From the NCBI RefSeq assembly GCF_018138715.1, contig NZ_JAGSHX010000001.1:1178001-1242000 (forward strand): a stretch of 64,000 nt of DNA. Direction: 5' to 3'. Under the pieces are notes generated by a model. It did no database searches. It was not told the origin of the DNA and saw only the letters and a program-made list of their open reading frames with translations. Source of the DNA: Streptomyces asiaticus (lineage in GTDB: Bacteria > Actinomycetota > Actinomycetes > Streptomycetales > Streptomycetaceae). The position numbers and the translations under genes were made by a program. The stretch's first letter is position 1. The number at the start of each line of letters is the position of its first letter. Below, in pieces: positions 34,892-45,000 of this stretch.

Positions 34892-35759
34892 AGCGGGCCG
34901 CGAGGTGGCGTCACCCATCGTGCGACGCCACCGTCAGGCGGCCCCGGGCGCAACCACGGTGTACGCCGTACACCCCGGCGCGCTGCCCGTGGGCGTGTGG
35001 GGCCGCCTCGCCGACGCACTGCCGCGGGACACCGGACTCGCAGTTCTCGACCTCGCGGGCGTGCCCGCGTACTTCGAGGCGGCCCTTTCCAGCGACGACA
35101 CCGGCCTCAGCGTCGCCTCCCTGGCCGACCGGCTCACAGCCGCCTACCGCGCCGACCGCGAGGGTGCGCCCCAACCGCCCGCGGTCTTCGTCGGCTGGTC
35201 CTTCGGCGGAGTCCTCGCGCATGCGGCAATCGAGCGACTCGCGCCCGAGGAACGGCCGGACCGCCTCGTCCTCGTTGACTCCATCGCGCCGGTCGCCGCC
35301 TACCAGCAGCCGGACAACGCGCTCGACGTCCCGCTGCTGCTGCGCTGGTTCGCGATGTACCTGGGCGCAAAGCGCGGGCACGACCTATCGACCTGCTTCG
35401 ACAGCACGCGTATGGACGACCTGGACACCGGTCTCGTACACCTCCTCGACGCCGCCGTCAGGTGCGGCGCGCTGCCTCCCGACACACCGCTGCCCGGCCT
35501 GCGCAAGCTCTACGACACCTACGTGGAGGGCCTGTTGCGCAACAACAGGCTGACCGCAGGCCACCAGCCGCCCGCCTCGTCCGTCCCGCTGGTCCTGATC
35601 AAGGCCGAACGGAGCTTGATCCCGCAGGACAAGACGCTCGGCTGGACGGAGCTCGCCCGGCACGGCCTCAGCCTGCACACCGCCCCGGGTGACCACTACA
35701 CGATGCTGACCCGTCCGGACGCCGCCGACGTGATCGCCGAGCTGTCCGGCCGCCGCTGA
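34875..35759 (+). CDS. Alpha/beta-hydrolase thioesterase
   Basis: 294 residues from GTG 34875, overlapping the ACP gene by 17 bases; GTG 34905 is an alternative start. It is an NRPS/PKS-type thioesterase fold with nucleophile elbow GWSFGG (Ser109), the acid in LVLVDSIAP, and His in APGDHYTML. The overlap with the ACP gene implies coupled translation and a carrier-bound substrate. It could release the finished acyl chain as a free acid or edit mis-primed ACPs as a type II enzyme. Since the cluster also encodes a reductive release enzyme (62099), an editing role looks more likely. Confidence 0.85.
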   Translation: MRQQRRAGREVASPIVRRHRQAAPGATTVYAVHPGALPVGVWGRLADALPRDTGLAVLDLAGVPAYFEAALSSDDTGLSVASLADRLTAAYRADREGAPQPPAVFVGWSFGGVLAHAAIERLAPEERPDRLVLVDSIAPVAAYQQPDNALDVPLLLRWFAMYLGAKRGHDLSTCFDSTRMDDLDTGLVHLLDAAVRCGALPPDTPLPGLRKLYDTYVEGLLRNNRLTAGHQPPASSVPLVLIKAERSLIPQDKTLGWTELARHGLSLHTAPGDHYTMLTRPDAADVIAELSGRR

Positions 35760-35819
35760 CCGCGCCGGACCGCGCGTTCGCCGCAGCACGCATCCGCTTC
35801 AGATCCAGAGGGACTCGCC

Positions 35820-38800
35820 GTGAAATCTCCGCAGGACACCGATTACGCCACTGGCGCCGGTCTCGATCGGCGCCTCGCCCGTGACCCGATCGCCATCGTC
35901 GGCCTCGCCGCTCTCTATCCCAAGTCCCGTGATCTGAGGCAATTCTGGAACAACATCATCTCGGCAGCCGATTGCATCGAGGACATCCCGCACGGCCACT
36001 GGGACGTCAGCGAGCACTACGACCCGGACCCGGCGGCGCCCGACAAGACCTACTCCAAGCACGGCGGCTTCATCCCCGACGTCGCCTTCAACCCGATGGA
36101 GTTCGGCCTGCCACCGAACACCCTGGAGGTCACCGACGTCCTCCAGCTGCTCAGCCTCGTCGTCGCCCGCGACCTGCTCAAGGATGCCGGAGCCGACCAG
36201 CCCTGGTACGACAGGTCGCGCACCGGCGTCGTCCTCGGCATCACCGGCGCCAATCAGCTCACGCAGCCGCTCACCGCCCGCCTGCAGACCCCGGTCATCA
36301 AGGAGGTCGTGCACAGCTGCGGCCTGAGCGACCGGGACGCGGAGGAGATCGCCGCCAAGTTCGTGAAAGCGTACGCCCCGTGGGAGGAGAACTCCTTCCC
36401 CGGCATGCTCGGCAACGTCGTCGCCGGGCGCATCGCCAACCGCCTCGACCTCGGCGGCATCAACATGACCGTCGACGCAGCCTGCGCCAGCTCGCTCGGC
36501 GCCGTCCGCGCCGCCGTCGCCGAGCTGCTCGAAGGCCGCTCGGACACGATGCTGGTGGGCGGCTGCGACGCCGAGAACACCATCTTCATGTACCTGTGCT
36601 TCAGCAAGACCCCAGCGCTGTCGAAGTCCGGCCGCATCCGCCCCTTCGACAAGGACGCCGATGGCACACTGATCGGCGAGGGCATCGGCATGCTCGCGCT
36701 GCGCCGCCTCTCCGACGCCGAACGCGACGGCAACCGCGTCTACGCGGTGCTGCGCGGCCTGGGAACCTCCAGCGACGGGCGGTTCACGTCCATCTACGCT
36801 CCACGCAAAGAGGGCCAGATGGCCGCCCTGCGCCGCGCCTACCACGACGCCGACTGCTCGCCCGCCAGCGTCGAGCTGTTCGAGGCACACGGCACCGGCA
36901 CCGCCGTCGGCGACGCCACCGAGCTCAGTGCGCTCTCCGCCGTCGTCGGTGAGACCACCGACGCCACCTCGTACGCGGCGATCGGCAGCGTCAAGTCGCA
37001 GATCGGCCACACCAAGGCCGCCGCCGGGGCCGCAGGAATGATCAAGCTGGCGCTCGCCCTGCATCACAAGGTGCTTCCGCCCACCATCAATGTCGACGCG
37101 CCCAACCCGGTCATCGACTTCCCTCACGGACCCTTCTACGTCAACAGCGAGACACGTCCCTGGATCCGCTCCCCGCACCGCGCCCCGCGCCGCGCCGCGA
37201 TCTCCTCCTTCGGCTTCGGCGGTACCAACTTCCACCTCGTCCTGGACGAGTACGGCGACGGCGACGACCTCAAGGTCATGTTCCCCGTCGCCCAGGTGCA
37301 TCTGTGGCACGCCCCGGACACCACCGCCCTGGCGCAGACCCTCACCGACGGGCAGCCCGCGCAGGGCGGACCGGTGCCCGAGGGCCACGCGCGCCTCGCC
37401 TTCGTCGCCCGCACCGAGGAGGAGCTTGCCGCCTTACGCGAGACGGCCCTCAACGAGCTGCGCGTCCGTAAGGACGCCGAATCCTGGTCGCACCCCAAGG
37501 GCATCCACTTCCGCCGCTCGGCCGCCCGCGGCCTCGGCAAGACCGCCGCACTCTTCGCCGGGCAGGGCGGCCAGTACCTCAACCCGGGCATGACCGCCGT
37601 ACTCGCGCTTCCGCCGCTGCGCGCCGCCTTCGACCAGGCCAACCGGCACTTCGAGGGCGTCGAGCCGCTGTCCTGCGTCGCCTTCCCGCCGCCGTCCTTC
37701 GACGCCCAGGGCCGCACGGCGCAGGAGGCAGCACTGCGGGCCACCGAGTACGCGCAGCCCGCGATCGGCGCGCTGTCCGCCGGGCAGTTCCGCTACCTGA
37801 GCGAACTCGGCTTCGCCGCCGAGGGCTTCCTCGGCCACAGCTTCGGCGAGCTGACCGCGCTGTGGGCTGCCGGGTCCCTCGACGACGAGGCGTACTTCGC
37901 GCTCGCGCGGGCCCGTGGCAAGGCAATGGCCCCGCCCGCGGACGCCGCGCCCGGCTTCGACACCGGCGCGATGGCCGCCGTCTCGGCGCCCGAGGACCGC
38001 GTGAATGAACTGCTCGCCGACCGCGCCAGGCTCGCCGTCTGCAACCGCAACGCCCCCGATCAGATCGTCGTGGGCGGCGCGACGGGCGAGGTGAGGAAGC
38101 TGGTCGCGGCGGCCGGCGAGGCGGGCCTCAAGGCGTCGTTGCTGCCCGTGTCCGCCGCGTTCCACACACCGTTCGTGGAGCACGCCCTCGACTCCTTCCG
38201 CACCCACGTCGAGGCTGTCGAGATGCACGAGCCGCGCGGCCAGGTCTTCGCCAACACACGCGGTGTCGCATACGGCGATGACATCGCCGCCAACCGTCAG
38301 GCGCTCGCCGAACAGCTCGTCCACCCGGTGGACTTCGCCACCCGGGTCGAGGAGATGTACGAGTCAGGGTTCCGGGTCTTCGTCGAGTTCGGTCCCAAGG
38401 GCCTGCTCACCGGCCTGGTGCGGCGCACGCTCGGCGACCGCGAGCACGTGGCGCTGCCCCTAGACGGTGGCCCCGGCAAGGACGCCGACGTGGCCCTCAA
38501 GCAGGGGGTGGCCCAGCTCGCCGTACTCGGCCTGGAGCTGACCACCGCTGACCGGTACGTCGCGCCGGTCCCGGCCGAGGAGCCCCAGAAGGGCAGGACC
38601 GTGCTGCTCAACGGCATCAACTACGTCTCGTCTGAGCGCAGGGCCGCATACCGGGACGCGCTGGAGAACGGGTACCAGGTAGTGCTGCCCACGGAGTCCG
38701 CGCCCGCTCCTGTGCCTGAGGCGCAGCCTGTGGCTGTGGCAGCTCCGGCTCCCGTGCCCGCCGCCCCCACCGCCAAGGAGACAGCTCACCTGGACATGGC

Positions 38801-41800
38801 AGCCACCCCGGCCACCGACCGCCTGGCCGACTACCTCGCCCTGCACGACGACTACCTCACCGGTCAGCTGCGGAGCGCCGATCGCCTCGCCGCTCTCCTG
38901 GAGCGCGCCGCTGCCCAGGGCCGCACGGCGGACGTGCTGCCCGGTGTCAACGCCGTCAAGGAGCACGGACTTGCCATCGGCCGCACCCATCTGCGCGTCA
39001 ACGAGATCCTGCGCGACCTGGCCGGCCTGGAGCACGGCACGGCGCCGGTACGGGGGGCCGATGCGGACACGCGCACGGCGGGGCCGACGGCCTGCACGCG
39101 CCCTGAGCCGGTGGCCGGGGCCCCTGCGGCCCTCCCGACGGCTCCGGTCCCGACCGCGGCCGCGTCTGCTCCTGCCCTGGATCCGGCTGCCGACGCCGGC
39201 TCTGACAAGGCGTCTGTGGAGGCTGCCCTGCTCGAGATCGTGGCGGAGAAGACGGGTTACCCGGCGGACATGCTGGATCTGGACATGGGTGTTGAGGTGG
39301 ATCTGGGGATCGACTCGATCAAGCGTGTCGAGATCATGGGTGTGCTTCAGGAGAGGTTCTCCGCTGACGTCGCCGCTGGTCCGGAGCAGTTGGCCGAGCT
39401 GCGCACCCTGGGGGACATCGTCACCTTCGTCTCGGGCCAGGCGTCCGACACCGGCATCCCCGCTGCCCCGGCGGATACGACGACCCCGAAGGCCCCCACC
39501 GCCGGTACCGCGCTCGGCCGCATTGGCCGCAGTCAGGCCGCCCTCCGCACACTGCCCACACCTGACAAGCTCGTTGACGCCTACCCCAAGGACGGCGGCG
39601 CCCTCCTCATCGACGACGGCAGCGAACTGATCGCCGCCCTCAACGAGCAGCTGGCCGAGGCGGGCCTGCGGGTGCACACACTGCGCCTGCCGGGCGTCCC
39701 GGAGCGAGGCGAGGCGGACAAGGGCGCCAAGGAGCACGCGCTCTCCGACTGGAGCGAGACCGAACTCGGAACCCACGTCGAGGAGATTCTCGGCGACGGC
39801 GACGGCAAGGGCCTCTCCCTCGTCCTCGATATCGCAGCCGAGGCCACCAGATCCTGGGCCGACGGCGTGCGTCGCCTCGCCTACTCGCTGCTCGTCGCCA
39901 AGCACGTGGTCGAGCCGCTCGCCAAGGCGGCCGCCGACGGGCGCGCCGCGTTCGTGACCGTGACCCGGCTCGACGGAGCGTTCGGGGCAACCGGGCTGGA
40001 CGAAGAGCTGGTGCCCGCGAGCGGAGTGACAGGGCTCGTGAAGACCATGGCCGTGGAGCAGCCCAGCGTCTTCTGCCGCGCCCTCGACCTCGCCCCGGCC
40101 CTCGACGCCGACAGCGCCGCCCGGCTCGTACTCGCCGAGGCGTACGACGCGGCGGCGGAGCCCACGCAGGTGGGACTCGACGGCACGCGCCGGGTCGGCC
40201 TCGGACTCGGGGACACCCCCTCGTACGCCTCGGGCGTCGAGGACGCCCCGGACGTCGGCGCCGACGACCTGCTCGTCGTCACCGGCGGCGCCCGTGGCAT
40301 CACCGCCGCCTGTACCGCCGAGCTGGCCCGCAGGCACCGTCCCGGTCTGCTGCTCCTGGGACGTACGCCGCTCGAGGACGAGCCCGCGTGGGCGCGCGGC
40401 GTCGAGGAGGCGGGCCTGAAGGCCGCCGCGGCCCTCGCCCTGAAGGCCGAGGGCGAGCAGCTCACGCCGAAGCGGGTCGAGGAGCTCTTCCGGGCCGTGA
40501 CCGGCGCCCGGGAGATCCGGCAGACCCTGGAGCGGGTACGGGAGTCCGGCGGCGAGGCCGAGTACCTCGCCGTCGACATCACCGACCCCGCCGCGACCGC
40601 CGCCTCCCTCGCCCCGTACCGCGAGCGTGTGACCGGCCTGGTGCACGGCGCGGGCGTCCTGGCCGACCAGTTGATTGCCAACAAGAAGGCGTCCGAGGTC
40701 GAGCGGGTCTTCGCGCCGAAGCTGGCCGGGCTCCGTTCGGTCATGGCCGCCCTGGACGCCGACAAGCTGCGGCATGTCGTGCTCTTCTCCTCGGTCGCCG
40801 GGTTTTTCGGCAACCGGGGTCAGTCCGACTACGCTATGGCCAACGAAACGCTCAACGCCTGGGCGGTGTCCTGGAAGCAGCACCACCCCAGGGCCCGGGT
40901 CACCTCCCTGAACTGGGGCGCCTGGGACAGCGGGATGGTCTCCCCGGAGATCAAGGCTGTCTTTGAAGAGCGCGGCATCACGCTGATCCCGGTCGACGAG
41001 GGAGCCTCCCTCTTCGCCGAGCAGTTCACCGCCGAGCGCGCCGGTGATGTCGTCACCGTCCTTGGCCCGGCCACCCCGCTGCCCGAGCGTGAGCCGGAGT
41101 CACGCACCGCCGCTGTGACGGTGGAGCGGAGCCTGAGCGGCCTCGTGGCCGAGCCGATCGTTGCCGACCACATCATCGGCGACGCCCCGGTCCTTCCGGC
41201 CGTCGTGGCGCTCGGCTGGGCCATCGGCGCCGTGGAGCGCGCCCACCGCAGCGAGGTGCGCGAGGTGCGGGACTTCTCCGTGTACAAGGGGATCGTCTTC
41301 GACGGCGGCCAGCCGGAGGCCGTGCGCCTGGAGATGACCCCGGCCGGGGACACCACCAAGGTCGCCATACGGTCCGTGGCGAAGGACGGCGCCGCCCGCC
41401 CGCACTACGCGGCTGTGACGTCCACCGTAGTGCCCGCCGCCGCCACAGTCAGCGGACTGCCGCGGCTGGGCGGCGGCCGGGACGCGGCAGAACTGTACGC
41501 CGACGGCACGCTCTTCCACGGGCCCGCTCTGCGCGGGGTGCGCCGGGTGCTCGCCGAGGACGAGAAACGGCTCGTCCTGGAGTGCGCGCTGTCCGAACTG
41601 CGTCCCGACGGCGGCGCGTTCGCCGGGGCCCGCTTCGCGCCTGGCACCGCCGACCTGCTGCTCCAGGCGGGCCTGGTGTGGATGCGGTTGTTCCGCGGCA
41701 CCGCCGGTCTGCCGCTCTCCGTGGCGAAGGCGGAGCTGCACGCGGCGCTGCCGGACGGCGAGCCGTTCCTGGTCGTCGTGGAGCCGGGCGAGAGGAACGC

Positions 41801-41927
41801 CGCTTCCGGCGGGGCCGGTGACCGGCTCACCGTGTCCGCTTGCGGGGCCGACGGCCGGGTCCTGACCCGCCTCCACGGCGTGTGCGTGGTTCCGGCCCCG
41901 CACATGGAGGCGAAGTTTCGCCAGTAA
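35820..41927 (+). CDS. PfaA-like PUFA/polyketide synthase, KS-AT-ACP-KR-DH
   Basis: 2035 residues from GTG 35820, seven bases after GAGGGA. Domains in order: ketosynthase about 20-465 (active Cys222 in DAACASS, EAHGTGT, GSVKSQIGHTKAAAG); acyltransferase about 560-870 (GHSFGE with Ser674); one ACP about 1130-1205 (LGIDSIKRVEI, Ser1166, the PUFA-type signature); ketoreductase about 1260-1740 (VTGGARGI, then FSSVAGFFGNRGQSDYA with Ser/Tyr); and a C-terminal dehydratase-like domain about 1750-2035 (ADHIIG with His1784, then VLP). Order and motifs match PfaA and related secondary-lipid synthases, except that PfaA usually has four or more tandem ACPs. An Ala/Pro linker flanks the single ACP. A TTA codon at 37434-37436 puts the gene under possible bldA control. 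It builds the carbon chain from malonyl units together with the next two genes. Confidence 0.92.
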   Translation: MKSPQDTDYATGAGLDRRLARDPIAIVGLAALYPKSRDLRQFWNNIISAADCIEDIPHGHWDVSEHYDPDPAAPDKTYSKHGGFIPDVAFNPMEFGLPPNTLEVTDVLQLLSLVVARDLLKDAGADQPWYDRSRTGVVLGITGANQLTQPLTARLQTPVIKEVVHSCGLSDRDAEEIAAKFVKAYAPWEENSFPGMLGNVVAGRIANRLDLGGINMTVDAACASSLGAVRAAVAELLEGRSDTMLVGGCDAENTIFMYLCFSKTPALSKSGRIRPFDKDADGTLIGEGIGMLALRRLSDAERDGNRVYAVLRGLGTSSDGRFTSIYAPRKEGQMAALRRAYHDADCSPASVELFEAHGTGTAVGDATELSALSAVVGETTDATSYAAIGSVKSQIGHTKAAAGAAGMIKLALALHHKVLPPTINVDAPNPVIDFPHGPFYVNSETRPWIRSPHRAPRRAAISSFGFGGTNFHLVLDEYGDGDDLKVMFPVAQVHLWHAPDTTALAQTLTDGQPAQGGPVPEGHARLAFVARTEEELAALRETALNELRVRKDAESWSHPKGIHFRRSAARGLGKTAALFAGQGGQYLNPGMTAVLALPPLRAAFDQANRHFEGVEPLSCVAFPPPSFDAQGRTAQEAALRATEYAQPAIGALSAGQFRYLSELGFAAEGFLGHSFGELTALWAAGSLDDEAYFALARARGKAMAPPADAAPGFDTGAMAAVSAPEDRVNELLADRARLAVCNRNAPDQIVVGGATGEVRKLVAAAGEAGLKASLLPVSAAFHTPFVEHALDSFRTHVEAVEMHEPRGQVFANTRGVAYGDDIAANRQALAEQLVHPVDFATRVEEMYESGFRVFVEFGPKGLLTGLVRRTLGDREHVALPLDGGPGKDADVALKQGVAQLAVLGLELTTADRYVAPVPAEEPQKGRTVLLNGINYVSSERRAAYRDALENGYQVVLPTESAPAPVPEAQPVAVAAPAPVPAAPTAKETAHLDMAATPATDRLADYLALHDDYLTGQLRSADRLAALLERAAAQGRTADVLPGVNAVKEHGLAIGRTHLRVNEILRDLAGLEHGTAPVRGADADTRTAGPTACTRPEPVAGAPAALPTAPVPTAAASAPALDPAADAGSDKASVEAALLEIVAEKTGYPADMLDLDMGVEVDLGIDSIKRVEIMGVLQERFSADVAAGPEQLAELRTLGDIVTFVSGQASDTGIPAAPADTTTPKAPTAGTALGRIGRSQAALRTLPTPDKLVDAYPKDGGALLIDDGSELIAALNEQLAEAGLRVHTLRLPGVPERGEADKGAKEHALSDWSETELGTHVEEILGDGDGKGLSLVLDIAAEATRSWADGVRRLAYSLLVAKHVVEPLAKAAADGRAAFVTVTRLDGAFGATGLDEELVPASGVTGLVKTMAVEQPSVFCRALDLAPALDADSAARLVLAEAYDAAAEPTQVGLDGTRRVGLGLGDTPSYASGVEDAPDVGADDLLVVTGGARGITAACTAELARRHRPGLLLLGRTPLEDEPAWARGVEEAGLKAAAALALKAEGEQLTPKRVEELFRAVTGAREIRQTLERVRESGGEAEYLAVDITDPAATAASLAPYRERVTGLVHGAGVLADQLIANKKASEVERVFAPKLAGLRSVMAALDADKLRHVVLFSSVAGFFGNRGQSDYAMANETLNAWAVSWKQHHPRARVTSLNWGAWDSGMVSPEIKAVFEERGITLIPVDEGASLFAEQFTAERAGDVVTVLGPATPLPEREPESRTAAVTVERSLSGLVAEPIVADHIIGDAPVLPAVVALGWAIGAVERAHRSEVREVRDFSVYKGIVFDGGQPEAVRLEMTPAGDTTKVAIRSVAKDGAARPHYAAVTSTVVPAAATVSGLPRLGGGRDAAELYADGTLFHGPALRGVRRVLAEDEKRLVLECALSELRPDGGAFAGARFAPGTADLLLQAGLVWMRLFRGTAGLPLSVAKAELHAALPDGEPFLVVVEPGERNAASGGAGDRLTVSACGADGRVLTRLHGVCVVPAPHMEAKFRQ

Positions 41928-42056
41928 CGCGGCGGTCTCCACCGGCAGCTGACCGACAGCGCACCTGACGAAACACGAGCAGGCCGGTCCGGGCGGTCTT
42001 CCTATCGCCCCTTGCCCTCCGGGCCGGCCACCCTTGAGAAGGGATCCCCAGCTCTC

Positions 42057-45000
42057 ATGAGCACGTACGCCATCGTCGGCCTCTCCTGTCTGTTCCCGGG
42101 AGCGCGGACACCCGCCGAGTTCTGGCACAACCTCCGCGCCGGCGCGGACAGCCGCCGCGAGGGCGGCCAGGAGGTCTTCGGCACCTCCCCCGAGGAGCAG
42201 GACCTCGACCCGCAGCACGAGATCTACTGCCGCCGGGGCGGCTTCGTCACCGGCTTTGACTTCGACCCCGGCGGATACCGGCTCGACCCCGGCCACCTCG
42301 CCCGCCTCGACCGGCTCTTCCACTGGTCGCTGCACGTCACCCGCGAGGCGCTCCGCGACAGTGGCCACGCCGAGCGGCCCGGCGTGCTCGCCCGCGCCGG
42401 CCTGGTCCTCGGCAACTACTCCTTCCCCACGCCGACGTCGGCGAAGATGAGCGTGCCGCTCGCGCAGGAGGCCGTGCTCGAGGGCTTGCGCCGCGCCGGG
42501 CTCCCGGAACTCGCCGGTCTGCCCCCGGGCGCCCCGCTGGTCGACGAGGCGCCGCTCACGGAGGAGAACCTCAGGGTCAGCGGCTCCCCGGCAGGGGTCA
42601 CCGCCACCGCCCTCGGCCTTGGCGGCCCCCGCTACGCCCTGGACGCGGCCTGCTCCTCCGCGCTCTACGCGCTCAAGCTGGCCTGCGACCACCTGGCCAC
42701 CGGCCAGGCCGACCTGATGCTCGCGGGCGGTGTGTGCGCCCCCGACCCGACCCTGATCCACCTGTCTTTCTCCGACCTGGGCGCCTACCCGCGCGATGGG
42801 TTCAGCCAGCCCTTCGACCGCCGCTCCGGCGGCATCCTCACCGGGCAGGGCGCGGGCATGGTCGCGGTGCGACGGCTCGCGGACGCGGTGCGCGACGGCG
42901 ACAAGATCTACGCCGTCGTCGAGGGCATCGGCCTCACCAACGACGGCGGCGGCCGCCACCTGCTGGTACCGCAGGGACAGGGCCAGCTCGACGCCTACGA
43001 ACTCGCCTACAAAGACGCCGAGTTCGGGCCCGAGGAGGTCGACTACGTGGAGTGCCATGCCACCGGTACGCCCATCGGTGACGCCACCGAGGCCGAGTCC
43101 GTGGCCCGGTTCTTCGGCGGCGCGGGCAAGGTACCGCTGCTCGGCTCGGTCAAGGGCAACATCGGGCACCTGCTCACCGTCGCGGGTCTGAGCAGCCTCC
43201 TGAAGGTGATCGTCGCGATGGGTGAGGGACACCTGCCGCCGACCATCGCCGTGGGCCAGCCGATCGAGTCCCAGGACGGCACGGTCGGTGCGTCCGTCCT
43301 GGTCCGTGAGGGGCGCCCGTGGCCGGACCACGGCGGGCCGCGCCGCGCGGCGGTCTCCGCCTTCGGATTCGGCGGGACCAACGCACACGTGGTCCTGTCG
43401 GACACACCGCCCCAGAGCGAGGCGGAGGAGCTGCAGGTGCAGGCCGTGCCAGCTCTCGACATCATCGGCCTCGGGTCCCACTTCGGCTCCCTCGATGGTG
43501 TAGAGGAGTTTGAGCAGGTGGTGCACAGCGGGGCCGACGCCTTCGCGCCGCTGCCCGAGCGGCGCTGGCGCGGCCTGGAGCAGACCTCCGGCGGTTCCCT
43601 GGAGCGACGGGCAGGGGTTACGCCGGACGCGCTGCCGCAGGGAGTGTTCGTCGACGGCGTTGCCATCGACCCGGTCGACCAGAAGATCCCGCCCGCCGAT
43701 CTGCGTACATACAACGTCCAGCACGTCCTCGCGACCAAGGTCGCCGACGAGGCATTGCGCGACGCCGGGTACAGCCGTGAGGTGTCCCAAGGCGCCAAGG
43801 CGCCCGCTTCGCGCCGGATCGCCGTCGTCGTGGCGATGGAGACCGAGCCGTACAGCCACGCCCGCCTCACCCGCTACCGCCTTGCCACATTCCTGCGCGA
43901 GAGTTACGAGCGCGCGGGTCTGAAGCTCACGGAGGAGCAGCGGGCCGCGCTCGCCGCCGCGGCCCGGGACGCGGTGGTCGACCCGATCACCGCCAACGAG
44001 GTGCTCAGCTACATCGGCAACATCATGGCGAGCCGTATCTCCTCGCTGTGGAACCTCACCGGCCCCTCCTTCACGCTCTCCTCCGAGGGCTCCGGAACCG
44101 TCGCCGCCTTGGAAACCGCGCGCCTGCTGCTGCTCGACCCGACCATCGAGGCCGTCCTCGTCGGTGCCGTCGACATGACCGGCTCGGCCGAGCAGACCCT
44201 GCTCGCGCCGGAGACAGCCGCCCAGGCGGGACTGACCTTCGGCGAGGACATGCGGGGCCGCCGCATCGGCGAGGGCGCGGGCGCCGTCGTCGTCACGCGC
44301 CCCGACGAGGCGCACCGGGCAACCGACCGTGTTTACGCGCGACTTGAGTCCCTGGCCGTGCGGCACGCCGCCCCCGCCGCTGGGGCCGTGCCCACCGCCG
44401 ACGTCGACACGCTCGCCCGCGCCGCCGAGGCCGCGCTCGCCGAGGCCGGGATCGTGGCCGCCGGCATCGAGTACGTGGAGGCCCACGCGGGCGGCACCGC
44501 CGACCTGGACCGCGCCGAGGTCGCCGCGCTCGCCCGCACATACCCCGGCCGGGACGGTGAGCGGGGAACCGCCCTCGGCAGCGCCGCCGCGCAGGTCGGC
44601 ACCGCCGGATGCGCCGGGGCCATGGCCGGTCTGCTCCGCACGGTGCTCTGCCTGCACCACGGCTACCTGCCCGGAACGAAGGGCTGGCGCCGTCCCGCCG
44701 CCGACCTGGCCGACGCCTTCGCCGCCTCCGCCCTGTACGTGCCCGAGGCGTCCCGCCCCTGGCTGCGCCGCGCCCAGGGCGTCCGCCGCCACGCCGCCGT
44801 CAACGTCCTCGGCTCCGGCGGCATGTGCGGCCATCTGGTGCTCTCCGCCGACGCCACGCGCGGCGCCGTCGCCCGAACCGACTGGCGCCGCGCGGGGGGC
44901 CCGGCGTTGCTTCCGCTCGCCGCCGACTCGCTCGACGGGCTGCTCGCAGAGATCGAGCGGCATCGCACGCTCCTGGGAGACGGCGGCGCTGGTGCCATCG

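Noticed and set aside
34875..35759. Thioesterase as the main chain-release enzyme of the cluster
   Set aside because: It is possible, but the linked thioester reductase and aminotransferase give a fuller explanation of release. I keep it as editing or alternative release rather than asserting it.
38460..40886. Long minus-strand open frame opposite the PfaA-like gene
   Set aside because: It is an antisense shadow of the ACP-KR region with no ribosome site or recognisable domain.
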